NCBI GenBank assembly: GCA_900170005.1
Contig: LT827128.1
Location: forward strand, 1,792,167-1,856,166
Source: Gordonibacter massiliensis (ex Traore et al. 2017)
GTDB lineage: Bacteria > Actinomycetota > Coriobacteriia > Coriobacteriales > Eggerthellaceae
DNA: 64,000 bases
Direction of reading: 5' to 3'
Both the position numbers and the translations under genes were made by a program. The notes below the pieces were generated by a model. The model made no database searches. It was not told where the DNA came from and was given only the letters and a program-made list of their open reading frames with translations. This document shows, piece by piece, positions 42,543 to 57,958 of this stretch. The first letter of the stretch is position 1, and each line of letters opens with the position of its first letter.

Positions 42543-43547
42543 ATGGACAACGAGATCATCCGCATCACCAACAAGGCCCTCGACGGCGGCTTGCTCGACA
42601 AAAGGGAGATCATGGCCCTGCTGTCGGTCGAGAACCTCTCTCCCGAAGCGTTCGCCATCCAGCAGGCGGGCCGTGCGTTCACCTCGCGGCTGTGCGACGG
42701 CGAGGCGGAGATCCACGCGCATATCGGCCTGGACGCCGCGCCCTGCCCCAACGATTGCAAGTTCTGCTCGTTCGCGGCGTCGAACAAGATATTCCGCACG
42801 CACGAGATCATCCCCCTGGAGCAGGTCGTCGCCGAGGCGCAGGCCATGGAGGCCGCCGGCGCGAACGCGCTCTACCTCGTGACCACGGTGCACTACGGCG
42901 AGGAGAAGTTCCTGGAGACGGCGCAGGCGGTGCGCGCGGGGCTTTCCACCGACATCCCGCTCATCGCGAACGTGCCGGACTTCGACGAGGACTACGCGCG
43001 CGAGCTCGTGCGCATCGGCATCGCCGGCGTGTACCATGTGGTGCGCCTCGGCGAGGGCGTGTTCACGCGCTGCAAGGTGGAAACGCGCCTGAAGACCATG
43101 GAGGCCGCGAAGAACGCGGGGCTCGTGCTGGGCAACTGCATCGACCCCATCGGCCCCGAGCACACGCCGGAAGAGATAGCCGACCTCATCTTGCTCGCGC
43201 GCGACTTCGAGGTGGGTTTCAGCGGCGCCATGCGGCGCAACACCGTGCCCGGCACCGAGTTCGAAAAATACGGCAACATCAGCTACGGCCGCCTGGCCAC
43301 CTACGCCGGTGCCACGGCGCTGGCCACCGGCCCGAGCATCCACGGCAACTGCACGCACGAGCCCAGCCAGCTGTGCGGGCAGGCCGGCGCCAACATCATG
43401 TGGGCCGAGCGCGGCACGTCGCCCCGCGACACCGCCACCGAGACCACGCGCGGCCTGTCGGTCGACCAGGTGCGCGAGATTTACTTCGACACCGATTGGC
43501 GTGTGCACGAGGGCCCGTCGCAGTTCTACCCGCCCTACTCGGCCTAG
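42543..43547 (+). CDS. Radical SAM protein of the BioB/HydE-like group
   Basis: A 334-residue enzyme with the radical SAM cluster motif CPNDCKFC (Cys68, Cys72, Cys75), a TIM-barrel-like body (EAAGANALYLVTTVHYGEEK, GLVLGNCIDPIGPEHTPEE), and a C-terminal part similar to the biotin/thiamin-synthesis-associated region. It resembles biotin synthase in layout, but FCSFAASN replaces the YCPQS typical of BioB and no biotin genes are adjacent. I therefore do not call it BioB. Downstream on the opposite strand, 18 bases away, ends an ABC importer of the sulfonate/pyrimidine-precursor type; a cofactor-related link is possible but unproven. Confidence 0.82.
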   Translation: MDNEIIRITNKALDGGLLDKREIMALLSVENLSPEAFAIQQAGRAFTSRLCDGEAEIHAHIGLDAAPCPNDCKFCSFAASNKIFRTHEIIPLEQVVAEAQAMEAAGANALYLVTTVHYGEEKFLETAQAVRAGLSTDIPLIANVPDFDEDYARELVRIGIAGVYHVVRLGEGVFTRCKVETRLKTMEAAKNAGLVLGNCIDPIGPEHTPEEIADLILLARDFEVGFSGAMRRNTVPGTEFEKYGNISYGRLATYAGATALATGPSIHGNCTHEPSQLCGQAGANIMWAERGTSPRDTATETTRGLSVDQVREIYFDTDWRVHEGPSQFYPPYSA

Positions 43548-43565
43548 CGTACAACCTAGATCGGC

Positions 43566-44492
43566 CTACCGCCAGGTGGTGAAGCGCCGCTGCACCCAGG
43601 CCGTCGCGAAGCTGAGCACCGTCACCACCACGCCGCACACGATGATGCCGGCCACGACGTTGGTGTAGTTGGCGTAGTTGTTCGCGTTGCTGATGAAGTA
43701 GCCGATGCCCGACGACGCGCCCAGCATTTCGGCGAACGTGAGCATGAGAAACGCCGTGGTCAGCGACACGCGCAGCCCCTTCAGCACCTCGGGGAACACG
43801 TAGGGCAGGATGATGCGCGTTATCATGGTGAAGGTGCGCACTCCCAGCGTGCGCGCGTTATCCAACAGCTGCGCGTCGAGCGACGACGTGCGCACCACCA
43901 TGTTCAGGAACTGCGGCCAGAACACGCCCAACAGGATGATGAAGCACGAAGCCGTGCGAAACGTGGGCAGCAGCACGATAAGGTACGGGGCGAACACGGT
44001 GGGCGGGATGGGCGCCAGCACGTTCGCGATGGGGAAGAACATGGCCCGCAACCGCGGTATCCAGCCGCACACGATGCCGAGCGCTACGCCGAGCGCCAGC
44101 CCGCCCAGATACCCCATGACGAGCAGCGTCACCGACGAGACGATGTCGGCGCCGATCACGTCGGCCTGCGCGGGGAACACGTTGAACACGGCCTCGGGAG
44201 CGGGCACGATGACCGTCGGGGCGATATCGAGCTTCGTGGCGCACACGTCCCAGACGATGAACAGCACCCACACGAGCACCACGATGTCGGTGGGCCCCGA
44301 AGAGAACGCCCCGCGGCGGCGCAGCGTGGCGAGACGCAGCAGGTAGAGCGCCTCGATGATCGCGAACCCGACGAGCAGCGGATAGTACGACACGTTCAGC
44401 AACCGCTGGTTCGGCATGCACGTAACTATGAGGACGAGCGCCGCTAACAGGACGTGGGCGAACACGAACTCTTTTCCGAACAGGCGCCTCAT
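43566..44492 (-). CDS. ABC importer permease (SsuC/TauC type)
   Basis: Inner-membrane subunit of a nitrate/sulfonate/taurine-type importer, 308 residues. About eight helices; the N-terminal third (three helices with RLATLRRRGAF) is an extension relative to the usual 250 residues. The EAA-type cytoplasmic loop is seen in LLDNARTLGVRTFTMITRIILPYVFPEVLKG as DNARTLG...LP. The ATG overlaps the ATPase stop by four bases. Last gene of the SBP-ATPase-permease operon. Confidence 0.88.
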   Translation of the reverse strand: MRRLFGKEFVFAHVLLAALVLIVTCMPNQRLLNVSYYPLLVGFAIIEALYLLRLATLRRRGAFSSGPTDIVVLVWVLFIVWDVCATKLDIAPTVIVPAPEAVFNVFPAQADVIGADIVSSVTLLVMGYLGGLALGVALGIVCGWIPRLRAMFFPIANVLAPIPPTVFAPYLIVLLPTFRTASCFIILLGVFWPQFLNMVVRTSSLDAQLLDNARTLGVRTFTMITRIILPYVFPEVLKGLRVSLTTAFLMLTFAEMLGASSGIGYFISNANNYANYTNVVAGIIVCGVVVTVLSFATAWVQRRFTTWR

Positions 44493-45376
44493 ACGAGCCC
44501 CGCCTCCCCCGCCAACGCGCCGAGGGCCCCTTCCTCATCCGGCGCACCGAAGCCGTCCTCGTCCTCGACACCGTCGAGGTAGAAGAGCTCGGTCAGCTCG
44601 TCTTTCAGGGCCCTGGCGCACGGATCGCTTGCGAAGATGGTCGACGAGCGCGTACGGGGCACGTCCACCGCGCGGTCGGCGACGATCTCGCCTCGACGCA
44701 TGAACACGACGCGGTCGGCCAGCAGGATGGCCTCGTTGATGTCGTGCGTCACGAACACGACGGTCTTGCGTCGCTCGCCCGATCGCCACAGGCTGTCGAC
44801 GAGCTTCTGCAGCGAGCAGCGCGTCTTGACGTCGAGCGCCCCGAACGGCTCGTCGAACAGCAGTATCTCGGCGTCCATGGCCAACGCCCGCGCGATGGCG
44901 ACGCGCTGGCGCATGCCGCCGGACAGCTGGTAGGGGTACTTGTCGGCCGCCGCCCCCATGCCCACGCGGTCCAGGTACTCGCGGGCCACGCCAGCCACCT
45001 GGGCCTTCGACAATCCGCGGCGCAGCTCCTTGTTCGCCTGCTCCACGCCGAACTCCACGTTGCGCAGCGCGCTCATCCAGGGGAACAGCGCGTAGTTCTG
45101 GAACACGACCGCCCTATCGAGGCCGGGCCCCTCGACGGGAGCGCCGTCGATGCGCAAGGCTCCCGCCGTGGGCCTGCTCAGCCCGGCAATCAAGCGCAGC
45201 AGCGTGGTCTTGCCGCTTCCCGAGTGGCCGATGACGCACAGGAACTGACCGTCGGGAACCTCGAGCGTCACGTCGCGCAGCGCGCGGTCGGACGGGACGG
45301 TGCAGGCCCGTGCCTTGCCCGCCGCCGCAACGTCCTCGTAGACGAACGAGACGTTCTCGATGTCGATCTTCCCCAC
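44489..45376 (-). CDS. ABC importer ATPase (SsuB/TauB type)
   Basis: Energises the adjacent importer. Walker A GHSGSGKTT, Q-loop FQNYALFPWM, ABC signature LSGGMRQR, Walker B ILLFDEPFGALD and the switch histidine in VFVTHDINEA are all present, so it should be active. A 40-residue C-terminal acidic extension (DGVEDEDGFGAPDEEG) is extra. Starts with GTG (45376) behind GGGGAGG. The residue pattern around FGALD matches the nitrate/sulfonate subfamily. Confidence 0.92.
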   Translation of the reverse strand: MGKIDIENVSFVYEDVAAAGKARACTVPSDRALRDVTLEVPDGQFLCVIGHSGSGKTTLLRLIAGLSRPTAGALRIDGAPVEGPGLDRAVVFQNYALFPWMSALRNVEFGVEQANKELRRGLSKAQVAGVAREYLDRVGMGAAADKYPYQLSGGMRQRVAIARALAMDAEILLFDEPFGALDVKTRCSLQKLVDSLWRSGERRKTVVFVTHDINEAILLADRVVFMRRGEIVADRAVDVPRTRSSTIFASDPCARALKDELTELFYLDGVEDEDGFGAPDEEGALGALAGEAGLV

Positions 45377-45461
45377 GCGTCCTCCCCTTTTCCGTCCCCG
45401 TTAACCTCAGTGCGGGCACCGAAGCGCCCGCACCCATAGTACCCGATAGCGAACCGAACGG

Positions 45462-46601
45462 CTATTCGTTGTTCTTCGCGTAAGCCGCGTCCAGATCCTT
45501 CCACAACCGCTCGTCGGGCTCGCGCTCGAGCATGGTGTCGAGCGCCGACCGGTAGATGGACGTCACCACGTAGTCGTCCATCGTATACGGCGTGTCCTTG
45601 TCGATCTCGCCGATGTTCTTCAGCGTCTCGTAGAACTTGAGCACGGCGTTGCCGTTGGGGTCGGGGGACGGATCCATGACGTTGTCGTAGTCGTCCGTGC
45701 CGTACATAGCGGCGCGCACGTAGCTTTCCTCCTGGCCCGAATAGTCCACCAGCATCGGAATGACCGTTTCGGGTTCCTGCTTGTACGTCTTGTAGCCGCG
45801 CAGCACGCCGACCTCGAAATCGACTAGCGACAGGTACTTCTCGTGCAACGCCTGATCGGAGCAGTTCTGGCGGCAGCACGGGTAGTCGCCCGCGTACTGC
45901 TTGACCGTGGCCACCACCTTGATGCCGCCTCCGCGTTGCACGAAGCCCTGGGCGTTGTTCGTGATGTACAGGTCGAACTCGCCCTTCTTGACCGCCTCGA
46001 AACCGCCTTGGTCGTTGTCGAAGTACGTGAACGTCACATCGCCGCCGTTGATGTCCAAACCGGCGTCCTGCAACCACTCCTTGAACACCATCTGACCGGT
46101 CTCGGGGCGGTTCACGCCTATCTTCAGACCTCGGTAGTCGGCCGCCGTCTTCAGCTCGCGATCGAACGAATCGAGGGCGCAGATCTCCGAGCCGTTGAGG
46201 ATGGTGCCGCCGAAAACGTAGGCCTTCGCCCCCTGGGACACGTAGGTGCAGGCAGGCACGACGCCGAACAGGTCCATGTCAAGCTGGTTGTTCGTGAGCG
46301 CGGTCATGGCGTCGTTGAGAGCGATCTGCTGGAACTCCACGTCGCAGCCCTCTTCGCCGAAGTAGCCCAGCTTGTCCGCCACGATGGCGGGGGCGATCTT
46401 GATGAGCTTGCCCGTCACGCCGCAGACGAGGTGCTCGTTCTTGCCCTTGGTCGTGTAGTCCTCGGTCTTCGCGTCGGCGGCGTCGCCCTTCGACGCGGCC
46501 TGCGGAGCCTGGCCGCCGCCGCACCCGGTCAAGCCAAGGCCCAGGGCGGATGCCGCGGCAACGCCCGAGAGGGCGACAAACGAACGGCGGGTGATATTCA
46601 T
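45462..46601 (-). CDS. ABC importer solute-binding lipoprotein (NrtA/SsuA/THI5-like)
   Basis: A 379-residue binding protein with a Tat-like leader NITRRSFVALSGVAAASALG and lipobox LTGC (Cys27). The mature part GKLIKIAPAIVADKLGYFGEEG matches the NMT1/SsuA group that binds sulfonates, nitrate-like anions, bicarbonate or pyrimidine precursors. An unusual cysteine group YPCCRQNC lies near residue 245; Cys-rich motifs occur in THI5-type proteins, but this is not their canonical form. The start at 46601 has AAGGAGG; an ATG seven codons earlier overlaps the ribosome site. First gene of the operon. Confidence 0.88.
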   Translation of the reverse strand: MNITRRSFVALSGVAAASALGLGLTGCGGGQAPQAASKGDAADAKTEDYTTKGKNEHLVCGVTGKLIKIAPAIVADKLGYFGEEGCDVEFQQIALNDAMTALTNNQLDMDLFGVVPACTYVSQGAKAYVFGGTILNGSEICALDSFDRELKTAADYRGLKIGVNRPETGQMVFKEWLQDAGLDINGGDVTFTYFDNDQGGFEAVKKGEFDLYITNNAQGFVQRGGGIKVVATVKQYAGDYPCCRQNCSDQALHEKYLSLVDFEVGVLRGYKTYKQEPETVIPMLVDYSGQEESYVRAAMYGTDDYDNVMDPSPDPNGNAVLKFYETLKNIGEIDKDTPYTMDDYVVTSIYRSALDTMLEREPDERLWKDLDAAYAKNNE

Positions 46602-46652
46602 AGCGCATGTCCTCCTTGTCATTGGTAAAGCACAGACGCAGTATAATACTAG

Positions 46653-46680
46653 ATGATATCTTATAGTGTGGACTAGTCAA
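46653..46680 (-). promoter_or_regulatory. Promoter of the ABC importer operon with an AT-rich dyad
   Basis: On the minus strand TTGACT and TATCAT are 16 bases apart. Just downstream is AGTATAATACT (46640-46650), a perfect palindrome around a central base and a possible operator. This is one of the most AT-rich stretches of the window. Confidence 0.65.
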
Positions 46681-46705
46681 GTATTTCCGTCTCATGGGAA
46701 GCTCG

Positions 46706-46736
46706 AAAAACGCCGGCGCCCATAAAGGCGCCGGCG
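46706..46736 (-). terminator. Distal terminator after glmM
   Basis: CGCCGGCGCC and GGCGCCGGCG pair around a six-base loop, with TTTTTC following on the minus strand. Confidence 0.85.
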
Positions 46737-46755
46737 TCTACACGACATGCTTCAA

Positions 46756-46793
46756 GAGAAGCCCGAGGAGCAGACAAGCGCCTCGGGCTTCTC
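46756..46793 (-). terminator. Second hairpin after glmM
   Basis: A 13-base perfect stem GAGAAGCCCGAGG / CCTCGGGCTTCTC with a 12-base loop, upstream of the stronger terminator. In the remainder of 46794-46902 I see no gene. Confidence 0.7.
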
Positions 46794-46902
46794 GGACGCA
46801 AGACCGTCCGTTCCGGAGTCGCTGTGGCGAGGGCTCCGCTTCCATAACTCGGCAAGGCGCGCTTTCGCAGAACCGACGAAGCGGCGCCTCCGGATCGGTT
46901 CG

Positions 46903-48237
46903 CTACACCTCGCGCTCCACGACGGCGGCGATGGCCTGTGCGTGGCGGTCCGCGTCGGCGGCGGAGGCGGCCTCCACCATCACGCGCACCACGGGCTCGG
47001 TGCCGCTCGGGCGAATGAGCACGCGGCCGTCCTCGCCCAGCTCGGCCTCCGCAGCCGCCACGGCGGCTTCGACGGCGACGTTGCCCTCGAGAGCGTGCTT
47101 GTCGTTCACCTGCACGTTGATGAGCGTCTGCGGGAAGCGCGTCATGACGGCGGCGGCGTCGGCGATGGACTTTCCGGCCCGCTTGCAGGCCGCGAGGAAC
47201 TGCAGCGCCGTGACCAGGCCGTCGCCGGTGGAGTTGTGCTCCAGGAAGATCATGTGGCCGCTCTGCTCGCCGCCGATGACGAAGCCGCCTTCGCGCATGG
47301 CCTCCAGCACGTAGCGGTCGCCCACCTTCGTCTGGACAAGCTCGATGCCGGCGTCGCGCATGGCATGCGAAAGGCCCAGGTTGCACATGACCGTGGACAC
47401 GGCCGTGTTACCGGCGAGCAGCCCGCGCTCCTTGAGGTCGATGGCGCACACGGCCTCCACCACGTCGCCGTCGATCTCGTTGCCGGCGGCATCCACCAGC
47501 ATGACGCGGTCGGCGTCGCCGTCGTGCGCGATGCCCACGTCCGCGCCGACCTCGGCCACGAGGTCGCGCACCGGCCCCAGATGGGTGGAGCCGCACTGCA
47601 CGTTGATGTCGGTGCCGTCGAAGTCCTCGTTGATGACGACGACGTCGGCGCCCAGGCGGCGCAGCGCCTCGGGGCTCGTCATGCACGACGCGCCGTGGCC
47701 CACGTCGAGCGCCACCTTGAGGCCGGAGAAGTCGATGCCCTCGTCGGCCACCGTGGACACGGCGTGTGCGATGTAGAGTTCGCAGGCGTCGTCCACCGGC
47801 AGGGCCACGCCCACGGCGTCACCCGCCGGCAGCTCGTCGGCTGCCGCGCCACCGCGCGTCACGAAGGCTTCGATCTCGTCCTCCACCGCGTCGGGCAGCT
47901 TGAAACCCCGGGCGTCGAACAGCTTGATGCCGTTGTACTCGGGCGGGTTGTGCGAGGCGGAGATGACGATGCCGCCGTCGCAGTGCAGCTCGCGCACCAA
48001 CAGCGCGATGGCCGGCGTGGGGATGATACCGGCGAGCAGCGCCGTGCCGCCCATGGACATGATGCCGGCCGCGACGGCCGACTCGAGCATGTCGCCGGAC
48101 AGGCGCGTGTCCTTGCCGATGAGGATGGTCTTGCCCTGGAACGCCACGGCCGCCTGGCCGAGCTTGAAGGCGAGGTCGCAGGTGAGCTGCGTGTTCGCCA
48201 CGCCGCGCACGCCGTCGGTGCCGAATAGTCGTGCCAT
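46903..48237 (-). CDS. glmM: Phosphoglucosamine mutase
   Basis: Converts glucosamine-6-phosphate to glucosamine-1-phosphate for UDP-GlcNAc and peptidoglycan. N-terminal RLFGTDGVRGVAN, active-site phosphoserine in GIVISASHNPPEYNGIK, metal loop IAHDGDADRVMLVD, sugar-binding IGGEQSGHMIF, and phosphate-binding VLIRPSGTEPVVRVM. Length 444 is standard. The start at 48237 has GGAAAGGAA. Between it and hisE lies copy 2 of the structured element; the two hairpins after its stop end the transcript. Confidence 0.97.
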   Translation of the reverse strand: MARLFGTDGVRGVANTQLTCDLAFKLGQAAVAFQGKTILIGKDTRLSGDMLESAVAAGIMSMGGTALLAGIIPTPAIALLVRELHCDGGIVISASHNPPEYNGIKLFDARGFKLPDAVEDEIEAFVTRGGAAADELPAGDAVGVALPVDDACELYIAHAVSTVADEGIDFSGLKVALDVGHGASCMTSPEALRRLGADVVVINEDFDGTDINVQCGSTHLGPVRDLVAEVGADVGIAHDGDADRVMLVDAAGNEIDGDVVEAVCAIDLKERGLLAGNTAVSTVMCNLGLSHAMRDAGIELVQTKVGDRYVLEAMREGGFVIGGEQSGHMIFLEHNSTGDGLVTALQFLAACKRAGKSIADAAAVMTRFPQTLINVQVNDKHALEGNVAVEAAVAAAEAELGEDGRVLIRPSGTEPVVRVMVEAASAADADRHAQAIAAVVEREV

Positions 48238-48268
48238 GTTGTTTCCTTTCCAGCAGGTCCTACAAAGT

Positions 48269-48414
48269 CAGCGAGGGCTTTCGTGATGCCCGAGATCGTG
48301 GGGATGACGAGGGCGAAGCGTACTTTGGTACGCGAGTCCTCGCCATCGCCGCGAGACCGGGTGCCACGAAAGGCCGCAGCGTCGAGCAGTTCCGACGGCC
48401 GTAGGCCGTCGGAA
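48269..48414. repeat. Structured intergenic element, copy 2
   Basis: CAGCGAGGGC, then GGCTTTCGTGATGCCCG pairs with CGGGTGCCACGAAAGGCC. An inner hairpin is GCGTACTTTGGTACGC. It ends CGCAGCGTCGAGCAGTTCC and the palindrome TTCCGACGGC / GCCGTCGGAA (48390-48414), three bases before the hisE stop. Confidence 0.85.
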
Positions 48415-48417
48415 CGC

Positions 48418-48909
48418 CTATTTCCCCCTCTTGATATGCTCTTCGTGCAGGCGAACGCTGCCTTGCGGGCGCTCGTCGTCTTTCATGCGGTTGTTGAGCT
48501 CGGCCGCGAACTCGTCGAGGTCGATGCCGTAGCGCTCCAGCACCACCAGCAGATGGTACACCACGTCGGCCGCCTCGTAACGCAGGTGATCGACGGCCGC
48601 GGAGTACTCGGCCGGAAGCTCCACGTCGAGCGCGCCTTCGTCCGCGTCGGCACCCGCTACCGCCAGCGTGGCCGCCAGCGACGAGCAGGCCCAAGACTCG
48701 ACGTCCTTCGCGGCCAGCGCCACCTCGCCCGCCTCCTCCATGACCTTTTTCAGCACGTCGTCGGGCGAGCCGGCCAGCAACCGGTGCGTGTAGCTTTCCT
48801 CCCCCGCCTCGCGCCGCGCGGCGATGGTGGCCGCGAGCGCCTCGAGCGTGGCGCCGACCTGCGAGACCGGCGGCGTCTCGCCGGATGGTAGATAGGTTTT
48901 CTGGGACAT
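48418..48909 (-). CDS. hisE: Phosphoribosyl-ATP pyrophosphatase
   Basis: Second step of histidine synthesis, hydrolysing PR-ATP to PR-AMP. An all-alpha NTP pyrophosphohydrolase: EESYTHRLLAGSPDDVLKKVMEEAGEVALAAKD carries the EExxE-type metal residues, and YEAADVVYHLLVVLERYGI the second ExxD pair. A 30-residue insert (VAGADADEGALDVELPAEY) between the two makes it 163 residues rather than about 100. No other his gene adjoins it. The ATG at 48909 has GGAAGGTGG. A 128-base inverted-repeat element lies in its upstream region. Confidence 0.9.
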   Translation of the reverse strand: MSQKTYLPSGETPPVSQVGATLEALAATIAARREAGEESYTHRLLAGSPDDVLKKVMEEAGEVALAAKDVESWACSSLAATLAVAGADADEGALDVELPAEYSAAVDHLRYEAADVVYHLLVVLERYGIDLDEFAAELNNRMKDDERPQGSVRLHEEHIKRGK

Positions 48910-48987
48910 ATCCCACCTTCCCGTCGGTTCTTGTCATTCAAAACCACGACGAATGCTTTTTCGGGCGAAATCATCCGTCCGAGGCCT

Positions 48988-49115
48988 TTTCTGCTAAAAA
49001 ATGACGTTTGTGAACGGTTTTTCGGCTTGATTCGCCATCGAAATGCTCGAAACCGCAGGTCACGTTTTTCGAGTCAGGGCAGCAATCGTTCACAAACGTC
49101 ATTTTTTAGCAGAAA
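48988..49115. repeat. 128-base element bounded by 29-base perfect inverted repeats
   Basis: Arms 48988-49016 and 49087-49115 are exact reverse complements; they include TTTCTGCTAAAAAATGACG and the dyad-like CGTTTGTGAACG. The 70-base centre contains a weaker hairpin (CTCGAAA with TTTTTCGAG). It is A/T-rich against the surrounding sequence. It lies 79-206 bases upstream of hisE and contains no usable ORF. Confidence 0.88.
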
Positions 49116-49263
49116 CTCCCCTTTCGGAGGATTTTCGGTCGCCCGGCAAAGCCGAACGCTCGTCTCCTAGCTTTCGCATCCCGCGCCGGCGTGCAGCTGG
49201 ACCGCCCCTCGGCACGCCGAAGCGGGAACCGACCGGATATGGAACGCCGCGCGGATCCTCCCG

Positions 49264-49300
49264 AGGTCCTTCGGCTTGCTACGCTCGCTCAGAATGACGA
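49264..49300. repeat. Half copy of the TGTCATCC-type palindrome
   Basis: GGTCCTTCGGCTTGCTACGC followed by TCGCTCAGAATGACGA corresponds to the right half of the long repeat with several changes. The stretch 49116-49397 otherwise shows no gene. Confidence 0.65.
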
Positions 49301-49397
49301 AGGGGCGCTGCGCCTGTTCGAGGTGGCGAGGGAGCGCTGCGCTCGTTCGGAGCGGCAAGGGGGCGTCGTGCTCGCGCGGGATAGCCGAACGCAAGAA

Positions 49398-49423
49398 GAG
49401 GGGCGCACGCAAGCACGCCCCTC
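49398..49423 (-). terminator. Terminator hairpin of the rpoB-rpoC operon
   Basis: GAGGGGCG and CGCCCCTC pair around a ten-base loop nine bases after the rpoC stop; TTCTTGCG follows on the minus strand. Confidence 0.75.
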
Positions 49424-49431
49424 CGCTTCAG

Positions 49432-57396
<7,965 letters not shown>

Positions 57397-57451
57397 GAGG
57401 CTTTTCCTCCTTCAAGAGAATCTTAAAATCTGCGAAAAGTCGCAATTTCTA

Positions 57452-57480
57452 AAAATACGACGCAGAGTGTGTGGTGTCAA
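57452..57480 (-). promoter_or_regulatory. Strong promoter of rpoB-rpoC
   Basis: On the minus strand TTGACA, 17 bases, TATTTT. The -35 is exact consensus and is flanked upstream by an A/T-rich tract (AAAAATTTTTC) that looks like an UP element. It gives a leader of about 50 bases. Confidence 0.85.
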
Positions 57481-57589
57481 GAAAAATTTTTACGAACTGT
57501 GGGGATTTGCTGTTGATTCGGGGGTTTAGCTGGGGGAATAGACGGAAAACTTTTTGGTTGCGGAGGTGGTTTTGGCGACCTGGGGGACG

Positions 57590-57794
57590 GCCGGCCGGCC
57601 GGGGGCGGGCGAGAACACTCCGCGCAAACGGCCCCCTGGCCGACGCCGCCGAAGGGGCCAAGCGAAAACGAGCCGGCGCATGGGTCAGGGCGTCCCCGCA
57701 TCACCGGCCGGCGATCCGGGGCTTGGCCTTGGGAGGGCGACGTCGGCCAGGGGGCGCGCTCCGCGAAATCTCGCCCGCCCCCGACCGGCCGGCC
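57590..57794. repeat. Large imperfect GC-rich inverted repeat upstream of rpoB
   Basis: Left arm GGGGGCGGGCGAGA (about 57601-57614) and GGCCCCCTGGCCGACG (57630-57645) mirror CGTCGGCCAGGGGGC (57740-57754) and TCTCGCCCGCCCCCGACC (57769-57786). CCGCG blocks in between also pair. The whole 205 bases could fold into one long hairpin with internal loops. No gene is supported between 57481 and 57958. Confidence 0.65.
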
Positions 57795-57958
57795 TCGTGC
57801 TTGTTGAGGGACCCCCGGATCACGGAGCGGTGGGGATGCGCCGTCTGCGGCGGCGGGCTTCGCCTTCCACCGGCGAGGGGCGCATGGCGGCTTCGCTGCT
57901 CGCGCCCGACAGGCGCGGCTGCCTCGTAGGGGCAAACGCCCCGCAGGGCGGGCAGAAA

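Noticed and set aside
42543..43547. Calling the radical SAM gene bioB, mqnE or hydE
   Set aside because: The cluster motif fits the superfamily, but the residues after it and the gene neighbourhood do not match any one of these well enough.
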